NCBI GenBank assembly: GCA_013152275.1
Contig: JAADGS010000031.1
Coordinates: 18,309-82,308, forward strand
From: Actinomycetota bacterium
Lineage (GTDB): Bacteria > Actinomycetota > Acidimicrobiia > Spongiisociales > UBA4744
DNA length: 64,000 nucleotides
Direction of reading: 5' to 3'
Every line of letters begins with the position of its first letter. Position 1 is the stretch's first letter. The translations under genes were made by a program, and so were the position numbers. The notes under the pieces are model-generated. The model searched no databases, was not told the DNA's origin, and saw nothing but the letters and a program-made list of their open reading frames with translations. This document shows positions 42,461 to 51,214 of this stretch, in pieces.

Positions 42461-42496
42461 TCTGTGTTGTGAAGGTTCCGAGAAAGCGAAGAAACA

Positions 42497-44026
42497 ATGG
42501 ATGTCATCGTTGGGGCCGTCGGTGCAGCGCTCGGCGGTATCTTCGGTTTCCTCTGGGCGAAGTACCGCGCGCGGATGGCCCGCACGAACGCCGAATCGAC
42601 CGCCGAGGGCTTGTTGGCCAAAGCCCGTGTCGAAGCCCAGGAGTTGCTGTCACGAGGCGAGGACGAGGCGCGCGCAAAGGCAGATGCCTATCGCGAGCGT
42701 GAGGATGCTGCGCTCGAACATCGTCGTATCGAGCTCAAGTCGTCTGAAGAGCGCCTGTCGCAGCGAGAGCAGACGCTCGAGCAACGTGCGGCCAATCTCG
42801 CCCAGCGCGAGCAGATCCTGATCCGTCGCGAGCACGAGACGACGGTCCTCCAAGCCGAAACCGGAAAGCTCCGTGAGCAGGCGAGGAGCGAACTCGAGAG
42901 GCTCGCCGGATTCGATGCGAACGCAGCGAAGGCCGACCTTCTCCATCAGGTTGAGGATGAAGCCAGAAGGGAGGCGATGGTGCTGGTGCGCGACATGGAG
43001 ATTCGCGCCCGGGAAGAGGCCGACCGGCGCGCTCGGCGAATCTTGGCGACCGCGATCCAGCGTCTGTCCTCGGAGGTGGTCACCGAATCGACGGTCTCGG
43101 TGGTCGAGCTTCCGAGCGACGAGATGAAAGGTCGCATCATCGGTCGCGAGGGACGCAACATTCGCGCATTCGAGGCGATCACCGGCGTGAACTTGATCGT
43201 CGACGACACCCCGGAAGCCGTCTCCGTCTCTTCGTTCGACCCGGTTCGTCGGGAGGTGGCACGTCTGGCGTTGGAGCGTCTCGTGCAGGACGGGCGGATT
43301 CATCCGGCTTCGATCGAAGAGATGTTCGAAAAGGCGAGAGCGGAAGTGGAAGAGTCGGTGCGTGATGCCGGCGAATGGGCACTCGTGGAGGTTGGTGTAT
43401 CGCGCGTTCACCAGGAGCTCGTCACGTTGCTGGGCAGGTTGAAGTACCGGACATCGTATGGCCAGAACGTGCTCAAGCACCTGGTCGAATGTGCACACGT
43501 GGCGGGGATGCTCGCTTCCGAACTCGGCATCGACCCTGCGCCGGTGAAGCGAGCGGCGCTGCTACATGATCTCGGCAAGGCCGTTACGCATGAGGTGGAC
43601 GGCTCTCATGCGCTGATCGGAGCCGAGATCGCTCGCAGGTTCGGCGAGGACGCTGCGGTCGTCCATGGCATCGAGGCCCATCACAACGAGGTGGAACCGA
43701 GAACCGTCCTTGCGGTCGTCGTGCAGGCCGCAGACGCCGTGTCCGCCGCCCGTCCAGGAGCGCGGCGCGAAGCGTTGGAATCCTATGTGCGGCGTCTCGA
43801 GAAACTCGAGGAGCTCGCCTACGACTTCAGCGGCGTCGAGAAAGTCTTTGCGATGCAGGCGGGACGAGAGGTGAGGGTCGTTGTCGACCCTGGCAAGGTC
43901 GATGACCTCGGTGCATCCGATCTTGCCCGCCGCATCGCCAAACGGCTCGAAGAGGATCTGCAGTATCCCGGTCAGATTCAGGTCACGGTGATTCGGGAGC
44001 TGCGTGTGAGTGACTACGCGCGATGA
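42497..44026 (+). CDS. rny: Ribonuclease Y
   Basis: A 509-residue membrane-anchored endoribonuclease that starts mRNA decay. N-terminal membrane segment (VIVGAVGAALGGIFGFLWAK), a long coiled coil (about residues 30–180, rich in E-R-x-Q repeats), a KH domain with GRIIGREGRNIRAFEAITGV, and an HD domain with AALLHDLGKAVTHE and EAHHNEVEP. Length and order fit the family exactly. Its stop overlaps miaB (ATGA). RNase Y is absent from many actinobacteria, so its presence beside RNase J is a lineage hint. Confidence 0.96.
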   Translation: MDVIVGAVGAALGGIFGFLWAKYRARMARTNAESTAEGLLAKARVEAQELLSRGEDEARAKADAYREREDAALEHRRIELKSSEERLSQREQTLEQRAANLAQREQILIRREHETTVLQAETGKLREQARSELERLAGFDANAAKADLLHQVEDEARREAMVLVRDMEIRAREEADRRARRILATAIQRLSSEVVTESTVSVVELPSDEMKGRIIGREGRNIRAFEAITGVNLIVDDTPEAVSVSSFDPVRREVARLALERLVQDGRIHPASIEEMFEKARAEVEESVRDAGEWALVEVGVSRVHQELVTLLGRLKYRTSYGQNVLKHLVECAHVAGMLASELGIDPAPVKRAALLHDLGKAVTHEVDGSHALIGAEIARRFGEDAAVVHGIEAHHNEVEPRTVLAVVVQAADAVSAARPGARREALESYVRRLEKLEELAYDFSGVEKVFAMQAGREVRVVVDPGKVDDLGASDLARRIAKRLEEDLQYPGQIQVTVIRELRVSDYAR

Positions 44027-45402
44027 GTGAGACGCTTCTCGGGAGGATGGATGTCGTCGTCGATCGCGTGCCAAAGCGCACCGGAAAGCGCTACGTGATC
44101 AAGACGTTCGGTTGCCAGATGAATGAGCACGACAGTGAGCGTGTGGCGGGCCTCTTCGAGATCGACGGCATGGAACGGGCCTCCGACATCGATGGTGCCG
44201 ACGTGATCTTCGTGAACACCTGCACGATTCGTGAGAACGCGGACAACCGGCTCTATGGAAACCTCGGTCATCTGAAACAGTTCAAAGACGAGCACCCTGA
44301 GGCGACGCTCATCGTCGGGGGATGTGCCGCACAGAAAGACCGCGACCTCGTTCGTGAGCGCGCACCGTGGGTCGATGTCGTTCTCGGAACCCACAACCTC
44401 GATCGTGTCCTGGATCTGATGGATGTCGCCGCCGCGAGTGGCGGAGTGACGGAGGTCGTCGATGAGCTGGAGACCATGCCTTCATTGCTGCCCGTCCGGC
44501 GGCGGCACGCGTACTCCGCGTGGGTGACGATTCAGATCGGATGTAACAACACCTGTACGTTTTGCATCGTTCCCTCGGTGCGTGGTCACGAGATCAGCCG
44601 GCGTCCGGGAGATATCGTGGCGGAGATCGAAGAGCTGGCGGCAGGAGGGGTCGTAGAGGTGACGCTCCTGGGTCAGAACGTCAACACGTACGGCCGTGAT
44701 CTTGCACTCGACGGAAAGCGCAGGCCGATTTTCGCCGAGTTGCTTCGGCGGGTCGGCGACATCGAAGGGATTCGGCGCATTCGGTTCACGAGTCCACACC
44801 CTGCCGATTTTCGGGAAGATGTTGCGGCCGCGATGGCGCAGACCGACGCGGTGTGCGACCAGCTCCATCTTCCCTTGCAGAGTGGCAGCGATCGCATCCT
44901 GGCCATGATGCATCGCGGCTACAACGTGGAGCGGTTCTTCGAGCGCCTTGTGCTCGCTCGCTCGTACATGCCGACGCTTGCGGTGTCGACCGACGTGATC
45001 GTCGGCTTTCCCGGCGAGACGGAACAGGATTTCGATGGCACGATGAGCGTGATGGAGACGGCTCGGTTCGATCAGGCTTTCACGTTCATCTTCTCACCCC
45101 GTCCGGGAACTCTCGCGGCAGAGATGAAGGACCGGTTTGTGGACGAGGAGGTGGTGCACGACCGTTACCAGCGTCTGATCGGGCTTCAGAATCGGATCGG
45201 CCTCGAGAAAAACCGTGAGCAGGTGGGACGTGTCGTCGAAGTCCTCACCGAAGGTCCGTCGAAGAAGGATCCGGCGATGGCAACGACCCGGACTACCGGG
45301 AACAGGGTGGTCCACATCCCCGGAGAGTATCCGGTGGGGGAGTTCCTCAACGTTGAGATCACCGGGGCGGCCCAGCATCACCTCGTGGGGGTCGTACGCT
45401 GA
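44023..45402 (+). CDS. miaB: tRNA-2-methylthio-N6-dimethylallyladenosine synthase MiaB
   Basis: A 459-residue radical-SAM methylthiotransferase that adds the 2-methylthio group at A37 of tRNAs. N-terminal cluster: IKTFGCQMNEHDSERVAG, VNTCTIRENADN and VGGCAAQ. SAM cluster: IQIGCNNTCTFCIVPSVRG (C-x3-C-x2-C). A TRAM domain ends the protein. It overlaps rny by 4 bp and is coupled to miaA, which supplies its substrate. Confidence 0.96.
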   Translation: MSETLLGRMDVVVDRVPKRTGKRYVIKTFGCQMNEHDSERVAGLFEIDGMERASDIDGADVIFVNTCTIRENADNRLYGNLGHLKQFKDEHPEATLIVGGCAAQKDRDLVRERAPWVDVVLGTHNLDRVLDLMDVAAASGGVTEVVDELETMPSLLPVRRRHAYSAWVTIQIGCNNTCTFCIVPSVRGHEISRRPGDIVAEIEELAAGGVVEVTLLGQNVNTYGRDLALDGKRRPIFAELLRRVGDIEGIRRIRFTSPHPADFREDVAAAMAQTDAVCDQLHLPLQSGSDRILAMMHRGYNVERFFERLVLARSYMPTLAVSTDVIVGFPGETEQDFDGTMSVMETARFDQAFTFIFSPRPGTLAAEMKDRFVDEEVVHDRYQRLIGLQNRIGLEKNREQVGRVVEVLTEGPSKKDPAMATTRTTGNRVVHIPGEYPVGEFLNVEITGAAQHHLVGVVR

Positions 45403-46295
45403 TTCTCGCCATTCTCGGACCGACCGCTTCGGGCAAGAGCGATGTGGCGTTGCGCCTTGCAGAAGAGCTCGGTGCTCAGATCCTCTCGGTCGACTCGATG
45501 CAGGTGTATCGCGGCATGGATATCGGCACCGCAAAAGCCACTGCCGTCCAGCAGACTCGCGTCCAACACCACATGGTGGATCTCGTCGACCCGGACGTGG
45601 AATTCAGTGTGGCCGAGTTTCAGAAGACGGCCAGGGAAATCCTCGACCAAACCGAACGCATCGTGCTGGTAGGTGGATCCGGCCTGCACTTTCGGGCAGT
45701 GGTGGATCCGATGACGTTTCCACCGTCCGATGCGGCGCTTCGTGCGGAGTTAGAGGCACTCGACGAGAGTGCGGTCACCGCCGCGCTGCTCCAAGCCGAC
45801 CCTGCGGCGGGGACCCAGGTCGATTTGAGGAACCCTCGCAGGGTGGTCAGGGCCCTGGAGATCCACCGGCTGACCGGCGAGACGCCAAGTGAACGAGCCC
45901 GGACGCAAGAGGCCGAGGCGGTGCGTTCCTACCAGGCGGCCTTCGAGTTCGTCGCAGTCGGCCTCGACCCCGGCCGATCGCTGGCAGGTCGCGTGACACG
46001 CCGGCTAGCCGGCATGGTGGACTCCGGTCTGCTCGATGAGGTCGAGAGTCTCGAGCCACGGCTCGGAAGAACGGCCAGACAGGCCGTCGGCTACAAGGAA
46101 CTGCTGCCCGTCCTTCGCGGAGAGGCGACACTCGAGGAGGGGATGGCCGCGGCAACGAAGGCGACGCTACGACTTGCGAAGCACCAGCGGACGTATTTCC
46201 GGCGCGATCCGAGGATCGCCTGGGTACCGTGGGACCAAGATCGGGACGTTCGGTACGAGCGTGTTCGTTCGGCGTTGGAGGAGATGCTCGCATGA
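45399..46295 (+). CDS. miaA: tRNA dimethylallyltransferase MiaA, apparent CTG start
   Basis: A 298-residue enzyme that transfers dimethylallyl to A37 of tRNAs reading U-starting codons. The P-loop ILGPTASGKSDVALRLAEEL is essential and lies upstream of the first ATG/GTG/TTG of the frame (GTG 45444). The only nearby codon able to initiate with the P-loop intact is CTG 45399, or less likely ATT 45402. CTG overlaps the miaB stop as CTGA, like the ATGA overlaps of neighbouring genes, and GGGGG lies about eight bases upstream. Other motifs: DSMQVYRGMDIGTAK, VGGSGLHFRAVV, QAVGYKEL and KATLRLAKHQRTYFRRD. The downstream stop overlaps dapF. Confidence 0.93.
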   Translation: MILAILGPTASGKSDVALRLAEELGAQILSVDSMQVYRGMDIGTAKATAVQQTRVQHHMVDLVDPDVEFSVAEFQKTAREILDQTERIVLVGGSGLHFRAVVDPMTFPPSDAALRAELEALDESAVTAALLQADPAAGTQVDLRNPRRVVRALEIHRLTGETPSERARTQEAEAVRSYQAAFEFVAVGLDPGRSLAGRVTRRLAGMVDSGLLDEVESLEPRLGRTARQAVGYKELLPVLRGEATLEEGMAAATKATLRLAKHQRTYFRRDPRIAWVPWDQDRDVRYERVRSALEEMLA

Positions 46296-47041
46296 GGTTC
46301 ACGAAGATGGAGGGTCTCGGCAACGACTTCGTCGTTCTCCGGGGGCCGTGCTCGATCACCGCCGGGGACGTCAAGAGATTGTGTGACCGCCGCAGGGGAG
46401 TGGGAGCGGACGGCGTGCTGGTTGTCTCACCGATCGATGCGAAGCGGGTCCGAATGCAGTACTGGAACGCAGATGGATCACCGGCCGAGCTCTGCGGCAA
46501 CGGGTTGCGGTGCTCGGCGGCATTTGCGTTGCAGCGCGATCTCGTCGAAAGCTCCGAGTTCACGATCGAGACGGCCGTCGGCCCTCGAGCGGCAAGGGTT
46601 GGTGACGATGCGATCACCGTGGAACTCGGGACGGTCCGAACGGCCGCCGCGAAACGGCAGGTTTCGGGCGAGATGGTGCGCGAAGTCACGGTAGGGAACC
46701 CTCACGCGGTCCTACAGGTGCCGGATACCTCCGAGGCGGCGGTCGCCACACTCGGGCCGAGCATCGCGGCAGCCTTCGACGACGGTGCGAACATCGAGTT
46801 TCTCACCGTGCGCTCGCGTGGATTGCTGGAACTGCGCGTATGGGAGCGGGGAGTGGGAGAGACCCTTGCGTGTGGAACCGGGGCCGCTGCCGCCGCCGCT
46901 GCGGCGAGAGCGGAAGGGCTCGCCGATTCCGAGACCACGGTGCGCCTCCCCGGCGGTGACCTGAAGGTGGTCCTGGACGGCGATGTGGCGTGGATCAGCG
47001 GTCCGGCGGTATTCGTATACGAGGGGGAATGGCGTGGCTGA
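46292..47041 (+). CDS. dapF: Diaminopimelate epimerase
   Basis: A 249-residue PLP-independent epimerase converting LL- to meso-diaminopimelate for lysine and peptidoglycan. Both catalytic cysteines are present: AELCGNGLRC and LACGTGAAAAA. N-terminal KMEGLGNDFVVL and the VGNPHAVL loop are typical. It overlaps miaA by 4 bp (ATGA) and hflX by 8 bp, continuing a long coupled chain from rny. Confidence 0.95.
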   Translation: MRFTKMEGLGNDFVVLRGPCSITAGDVKRLCDRRRGVGADGVLVVSPIDAKRVRMQYWNADGSPAELCGNGLRCSAAFALQRDLVESSEFTIETAVGPRAARVGDDAITVELGTVRTAAAKRQVSGEMVREVTVGNPHAVLQVPDTSEAAVATLGPSIAAAFDDGANIEFLTVRSRGLLELRVWERGVGETLACGTGAAAAAAAARAEGLADSETTVRLPGGDLKVVLDGDVAWISGPAVFVYEGEWRG

Positions 47042-48257
47042 GCGGGCACTGCTCGTCTCGATCAGGACGAGCGCCTCGACCGGCACATCCCTGGATGAGC
47101 TCGCACGTCTCGCGAATACGGCGGGGGCGACGGTCGTCGACAGGGTGATGCAACGCAGAGAGCGCCTGGATCCGGCGACGCTCATCGGCTCGGGACGCCT
47201 CGTAGAGCTACGTGAGGTCGTCGATACCGAAGATATCGACGTCGTGATCTTCGACGAAGAGATCACCCCGGCGCAGGAGCGGAACCTGAGCGCCGCACTC
47301 GACGCACGGGTGCTGGATCGAACTGCACTGATTCTCGACATATTCGCCTTGCACGCCAACAGCAGCGAGGGACGGCTTCAGGTGGAGCTGGCACAACTCC
47401 AGTACCTGCTGCCCCGGCTGCGGGGGCGGGGCATCGAACTTTCCCGGCTCGGTGGAGGCATCGGAACGCGCGGTCCCGGCGAGACGCAGCTCGAGACCGA
47501 CCGGCGGCGAATCGCGAGGAGAGTGTCGAAACTTCGAAGAGATCTGGAGAGCATCGAACGTACGAGACAGGTCAAGCGGGACCAGCGCAGACGGCAGGGA
47601 ATCCCCATCGTTTCACTGGTCGGTTACACGAACGCGGGCAAGTCGAGCCTCTTGAATGCGCTGACCGGATCTTCGGTAACGGTGGAGGATCAGCTCTTCG
47701 CGACCCTCGATCCGGCGACCCGAAAGTGTGTCCTCTCCGGGGGAAGGGAGCTGTTGATCACCGACACGGTGGGATTCGTCCGACGGCTGCCCCACCAGCT
47801 CGTTGAGGCGTTCAGATCGACACTGGAACTGGTCGCGGAGTCCGATCTGCTCCTCCATCTGGTCGATGTGACCGCCGGGGATGTGGACGCCCAGATCGAC
47901 GCGGTCCGAGCGGTGTTGGAAGAGATCGGGGCGGAACGGATACCCGAGATGCTCGTCGGAACGAAAGCGGATATCTCGACCCTCGAAGACCGCAAGCGGT
48001 TCCTCTCGGGTCATGACGGTGCTCTGGTCGTCTCTTCCGTCAGCGGAGAGGGCATCGATGATCTCGGCGATCGCGTCTGGGATCTGGTGTCCCGGCAGTT
48101 CTCGGAACTCGAGGTGATCGTGCCATTCGGAGCAGAGGTCGATCGTCTGCATCGTGTGGCAGATGTCCTGGAAGAGGAGTACCGGTTCGACGGTGTTCGT
48201 CTCAGGGTGAGGCTTTCTCGCGGTGAAGCCGACAGGGTGCGCCGCTATGCAGTGTGA
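47034..48257 (+). CDS. hflX: GTPase HflX
   Basis: A 407-residue ribosome-associated GTPase that rescues or splits stalled ribosomes. N-terminal HflX domain (VVDRVMQRRERLDPATLIG, FDEEITPAQERNL), the GGGIGTRGPGETQLETDRR linker, and the G domain with SLVGYTNAGKSSLLNALTG (G1), LITDTVGFVRRLPHQL (G3) and GTKAD (G4). GTG 47034 overlaps dapF and follows GAGGGGGAA. The order miaB–miaA–dapF–hflX–lexA is conserved in mycobacteria. Confidence 0.95.
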   Translation: MAERALLVSIRTSASTGTSLDELARLANTAGATVVDRVMQRRERLDPATLIGSGRLVELREVVDTEDIDVVIFDEEITPAQERNLSAALDARVLDRTALILDIFALHANSSEGRLQVELAQLQYLLPRLRGRGIELSRLGGGIGTRGPGETQLETDRRRIARRVSKLRRDLESIERTRQVKRDQRRRQGIPIVSLVGYTNAGKSSLLNALTGSSVTVEDQLFATLDPATRKCVLSGGRELLITDTVGFVRRLPHQLVEAFRSTLELVAESDLLLHLVDVTAGDVDAQIDAVRAVLEEIGAERIPEMLVGTKADISTLEDRKRFLSGHDGALVVSSVSGEGIDDLGDRVWDLVSRQFSELEVIVPFGAEVDRLHRVADVLEEEYRFDGVRLRVRLSRGEADRVRRYAV

Positions 48258-48272
48258 GCAGTCACGTCGGGC

Positions 48273-48893
48273 TCAGTCGACGGTGCGCAGGACGGCGACG
48301 ACCTTGCCGAGGATGTGGACTCCTTCGGTGAACACCATCTCTTCGTAGGCGGCGTTCTCGGGGCTGAGCACGACTTTCCCGTCACGGCGGGAAAAGCGCT
48401 TGACTGTGGCTTCTTCTCCATCGACGAGTGCGGCGACGATCTCTCCGTTGTTCGCCACGTTCTGGCTCCGGACAACGACGTAGTCGCCATCGAGAATGCC
48501 GGCGTCGACCATCGAATCGCCACGAACCGTGAGCAGGAAGACGGGACCTTGGCCGGTGAACTCGGTGGGGAGCGTCAGGACCTCCTCGATCTGCTCCTCT
48601 GCCAAGATTGGTGCCCCTGCCGCGATTCTGCCGACAAGCGGAACGTCACGCGTGGTCGATCGGTGCAGAGACGAACCGGTCGGATCGATGACTTCTATGG
48701 CGCGCGGCTTCGTAGGGTCACGGCGCAGGTAACCGGCCCGCACCAGCGATGAGAGATGGCTGTGCACGGTCGAAGGGGAGCGCAGACCGAGAGCCTGGCC
48801 GATCTCGCGCACCGACGGTGGGTAGCCACGATCTGTGACGGTGCTGCGGATGAGGTCGAGAATCTCCCTTTGTCTGCCGGTCAGGTCCTCCAT
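48273..48893 (-). CDS. lexA: SOS repressor LexA
   Basis: A 206-residue repressor and self-cleaving serine peptidase. Winged helix at residues 1–65 (LTGRQREILDLIRSTVTDRG, SPSTVHSHLSSL). Cleavage site Ala–Gly in GRIAAGAPI, nucleophile Ser in RGDSMVDAGI and general-base Lys in EATVKRFSR. It is transcribed toward hflX and away from a control region with four LexA boxes, so it is surely self-regulated. Confidence 0.97.
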   Translation of the reverse strand: MEDLTGRQREILDLIRSTVTDRGYPPSVREIGQALGLRSPSTVHSHLSSLVRAGYLRRDPTKPRAIEVIDPTGSSLHRSTTRDVPLVGRIAAGAPILAEEQIEEVLTLPTEFTGQGPVFLLTVRGDSMVDAGILDGDYVVVRSQNVANNGEIVAALVDGEEATVKRFSRRDGKVVLSPENAAYEEMVFTEGVHILGKVVAVLRTVD

Positions 48894-48904
48894 GTGCTCC
48901 TCCT

Positions 48905-48918
48905 CGAACGTACGTTCT
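48905..48918. promoter_or_regulatory. LexA box 1 (nearest lexA)
   Basis: CGAACGTACGTTCT keeps 13 of the 14 positions of the operator (last G to T). It lies 12 bases upstream of the lexA start codon, where bound repressor would block its transcription. Confidence 0.85.
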
Positions 48919-48945
48919 CACCCTAGCTTGCGCGTCCAGGGGATC

Positions 48946-48959
48946 CAAACATATGTTCG
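48946..48959. promoter_or_regulatory. LexA box 2 (weak)
   Basis: CAAACATATGTTCG has one change (G to A) in the left half-site. Together with the other boxes it forms a cluster spaced 24–41 bp centre to centre. Confidence 0.7.
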
Positions 48960-48969
48960 CCCTTGACGG

Positions 48970-48983
48970 CGAACGTATGTTCG
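48970..48983. promoter_or_regulatory. LexA box 3 (perfect)
   Basis: CGAACGTATGTTCG is a perfect match to CGAAC-N4-GTTCG, in the middle of the divergent lexA/LysM control region. Confidence 0.9.
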
Positions 48984-48996
48984 ATATACTTGGCAT

Positions 48997-49010
48997 CGAA
49001 CAGCCGTTCG
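48997..49010. promoter_or_regulatory. LexA box 4 (perfect, nearest the LysM gene)
   Basis: CGAACAGCCGTTCG is a perfect match to the operator, 82 bases before the LysM gene start. It most likely controls the divergent LysM gene. Confidence 0.85.
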
Positions 49011-49091
49011 ATTGCGTTTCTGTCACTGCCGACCCGTAGCGTGTCAGAACGGTGGTCGAACCACCAGAGCGAGACAGAGGAGGAAGTGGAC

Positions 49092-49376
49092 ATGGCGATA
49101 CGCACCAACACCCTTTCGAGGGCTGCGGTTCTCCTCATAGCGGTCGTCGTCTTCTTCCTCCTCATCCTCGCTTCTGCCGTTGGTGCTCAGAACGAGGTGA
49201 TCCCGACGGCGCAGCATCGGATCGTGGCCGGGGAGACACTCTGGAGCATTGCCGACGAGGTGACGCCCGAGGGTGCCGACGTTCGTGTGACGGTCTCCCA
49301 GATCCGCCGGTTGAACCAGCTTGGGGGAACCGCGATCTATCCGGGTGATGTGCTGATCGTTCCTGTGGCCGGCTGA
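49092..49376 (+). CDS. Small LysM-domain membrane/secreted protein, likely SOS-induced division inhibitor
   Basis: A 94-residue protein: one N-terminal membrane segment (AAVLLIAVVVFFLLILASAVG) then a LysM peptidoglycan-binding domain (HRIVAGETLWSIADEV … IYPGDVLIVPVAG). It is divergent from lexA and followed by nrdR, the position of ChiZ (Rv2719c) in Mycobacterium and DivS in Corynebacterium, SOS-induced cell-division inhibitors with similar architecture. Four LexA boxes lie upstream. The function as a division inhibitor is inferred from context. A ribosome site (GAGGAGGAA) precedes ATG 49092. Confidence 0.85.
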   Translation: MAIRTNTLSRAAVLLIAVVVFFLLILASAVGAQNEVIPTAQHRIVAGETLWSIADEVTPEGADVRVTVSQIRRLNQLGGTAIYPGDVLIVPVAG

Positions 49377-49439
49377 ACCGCGGTGCCCGTGGGGCCTCGT
49401 TGTGGCGCAGGCCGGCGACTCGGGTACGCTGGCAGAGAC

Positions 49440-49892
49440 ATGCAGTGTCCGTTCTGTGCCTCCGAAGACACACGGGTGATCGACAGTCGACCTGTGGACG
49501 AAGGCTCCGCCATTCGGCGGCGCAGGGAGTGCGTGTCGTGTGGCAATCGTTTTACGACCTACGAGCGTGCCGATATCCCCCTGATCGTTCGAAAGCGCGA
49601 CGGCAGGTTCGAGCCGTTTGAGATCGACAAGGTGCGTGCCGGTCTGAACAGTGCGCTTGCCGATCGGCCGGTCGAGACGAAGCGCCTCGAGCGTATGCTC
49701 ATCCAGATTCGAGACGATGCGAAAGCGGAAGGCCGCATTGTCTCGTCCGACGACATCGGACGAGCGGTCCTGGAGCATCTCGCAAGGATCGACCACGTGG
49801 CATATCTGCGGTTCGCGAGCGTCTACAAGGAGTTCGAGGGGACCGGCGACTTCGAGCGGGAAATGGCGGAGCTGGAACGTCGCGAAGGCTGA
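49440..49892 (+). CDS. nrdR: Transcriptional repressor NrdR
   Basis: A 150-residue repressor of ribonucleotide reductase genes. N-terminal zinc ribbon: MQCPFCASEDTRVIDSRPVD and RRRECVSCGNRFTTYER. An ATP-cone domain follows (LIVRKRDGRFEPFEIDKVRAG to the C-terminus, with YLRFASVYKEF). No nrd operon is in the window. The lexA–LysM–nrdR order matches mycobacteria. Confidence 0.96.
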   Translation: MQCPFCASEDTRVIDSRPVDEGSAIRRRRECVSCGNRFTTYERADIPLIVRKRDGRFEPFEIDKVRAGLNSALADRPVETKRLERMLIQIRDDAKAEGRIVSSDDIGRAVLEHLARIDHVAYLRFASVYKEFEGTGDFEREMAELERREG

Positions 49893-49898
49893 GCAAGA

Positions 49899-51167
49899 TC
49901 AGGGGAGCCGTCCGGAGATCTTGTCCAGCTGGATCTGCAACGTGGCGAGTTGGGTCTCGGCCCAGTCGTTGAGGGTTGAGAGGGGTGCCTCGATCCCTGC
50001 ATCGACCGCCGCGATCCTTTGCTGGATCTCCTGGATGAGGCGGCCGGCGGTCGTCTCGTCACCGGTTCTCAGGGCGTCGAGGTACTCGACCTGCCAGTCG
50101 TCGAGGCGGAGTGCGAGCTGTTGAGATGCCACGAGGTGGTTGGTGAAAAAGGGTTCCTCGGGAAGCTCCCGAATGGCCTCCTGGGTGTCGGTGACGGCGA
50201 GACCCAAAGCGACTCCAAGCGTCGCGATCTCTTGTTGTGATGCGGTGGTGACGAGTGGAGGAAGTTGGAACGCTTTCCCGAAAACAAGCCGGTAGCTCAA
50301 GGCGTCACCAAGTCGTCGCTCCAGTGTGAGGCCGATCTCGGACGTGGTCGCCATGGCGCGACGTGTAGGAGTGAGTGCTTCGAGTGAGGAGCGCGAAACG
50401 AGCGGCAGCATCGAGGGGAGAGGATCGGCTGCCACCTCGAAGAGCCGGCGGGCGGTCTCGTCGAGCTTTGAAAGAGAGACCGCGGCATCGGCGAGCTGTG
50501 CGGTGTCGGCATTGGTGTCTGTGATGATGCCGATGGTCTGTCGTGTCTCGGGCAACTGGTTCTCAAACGCGGCGGTGGCACTCGAGTAGGAGGCTGTTGC
50601 AGTAGCTACGGCACGCTCGGGCATGGCGCTCGCCCAGCGAATGATCGACAAGCCCGCGAACAGCACAACGACCGAAGCGATGACGATCGGCCATCGAAAG
50701 GTTCGGCTCGACGCTGCCAGAGAGTCGAATGATTCCGGCTTCCAGTCCGTGGGAGGAGTGATGGTCTCCGTTGCGGCCCAGAGTCGGGTGACCAGTGCTC
50801 CGGTGTCCCCGGCGGTGTCGGTCGGACGCCGCATATCGTTCAGCGCGGGAAGTCCTGGCAGGGGTTCGGGTTCGGGTTCTGGGAGGACGGCAGTGATGGC
50901 AGGCCGCAAGGGCGGTGACTCGGAGAAGCCGAACATCTCGATGAGTGTTGAGTCATATGCGATGGGGGGGTTGACAGACACCGGCAGGGGACGAGGGCGC
51001 TTGACCGGCGGAGCGGTGACACGACGTCGTGGACGGGGGGTGCTGCGACTGGGAGGGGCCCTGTGCTTGCCACCGCGACGACGTTCCACGGAGTGACCTT
51101 CGGGGCACAGTCCACGGGGGTGGATGGGGACCTGGCGTTTACACGTTGTACAATAGGCATATGGCAC
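49899..51167 (-). CDS. Unknown single-pass membrane protein with N-terminal zinc-ribbon-like knuckle
   Basis: A 422-residue protein beginning at GTG 51167. Residues 5–26 hold CTTC and CPEGH, spaced like a small zinc knuckle. A long basic, Pro-rich stretch follows (30–70), then an acidic-Pro segment (PEPEPEPLPGLPAL). One membrane helix is at about 160–180 (WPIVIASVVVLFAGLSII), and the remainder is a helical extracytoplasmic domain of about 235 residues with coiled-coil character. I do not recognise a family. It is divergent from dut and convergent with nrdR. Confidence 0.75.
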   Translation of the reverse strand: MPYAYCTTCKRQVPIHPRGLCPEGHSVERRRGGKHRAPPSRSTPRPRRRVTAPPVKRPRPLPVSVNPPIAYDSTLIEMFGFSESPPLRPAITAVLPEPEPEPLPGLPALNDMRRPTDTAGDTGALVTRLWAATETITPPTDWKPESFDSLAASSRTFRWPIVIASVVVLFAGLSIIRWASAMPERAVATATASYSSATAAFENQLPETRQTIGIITDTNADTAQLADAAVSLSKLDETARRLFEVAADPLPSMLPLVSRSSLEALTPTRRAMATTSEIGLTLERRLGDALSYRLVFGKAFQLPPLVTTASQQEIATLGVALGLAVTDTQEAIRELPEEPFFTNHLVASQQLALRLDDWQVEYLDALRTGDETTAGRLIQEIQQRIAAVDAGIEAPLSTLNDWAETQLATLQIQLDKISGRLP

Positions 51168-51214
51168 GCGACACTCCGTTGTGTGCCTCCGCCCGCTGAA
51201 AGCCCTTACTCGCC

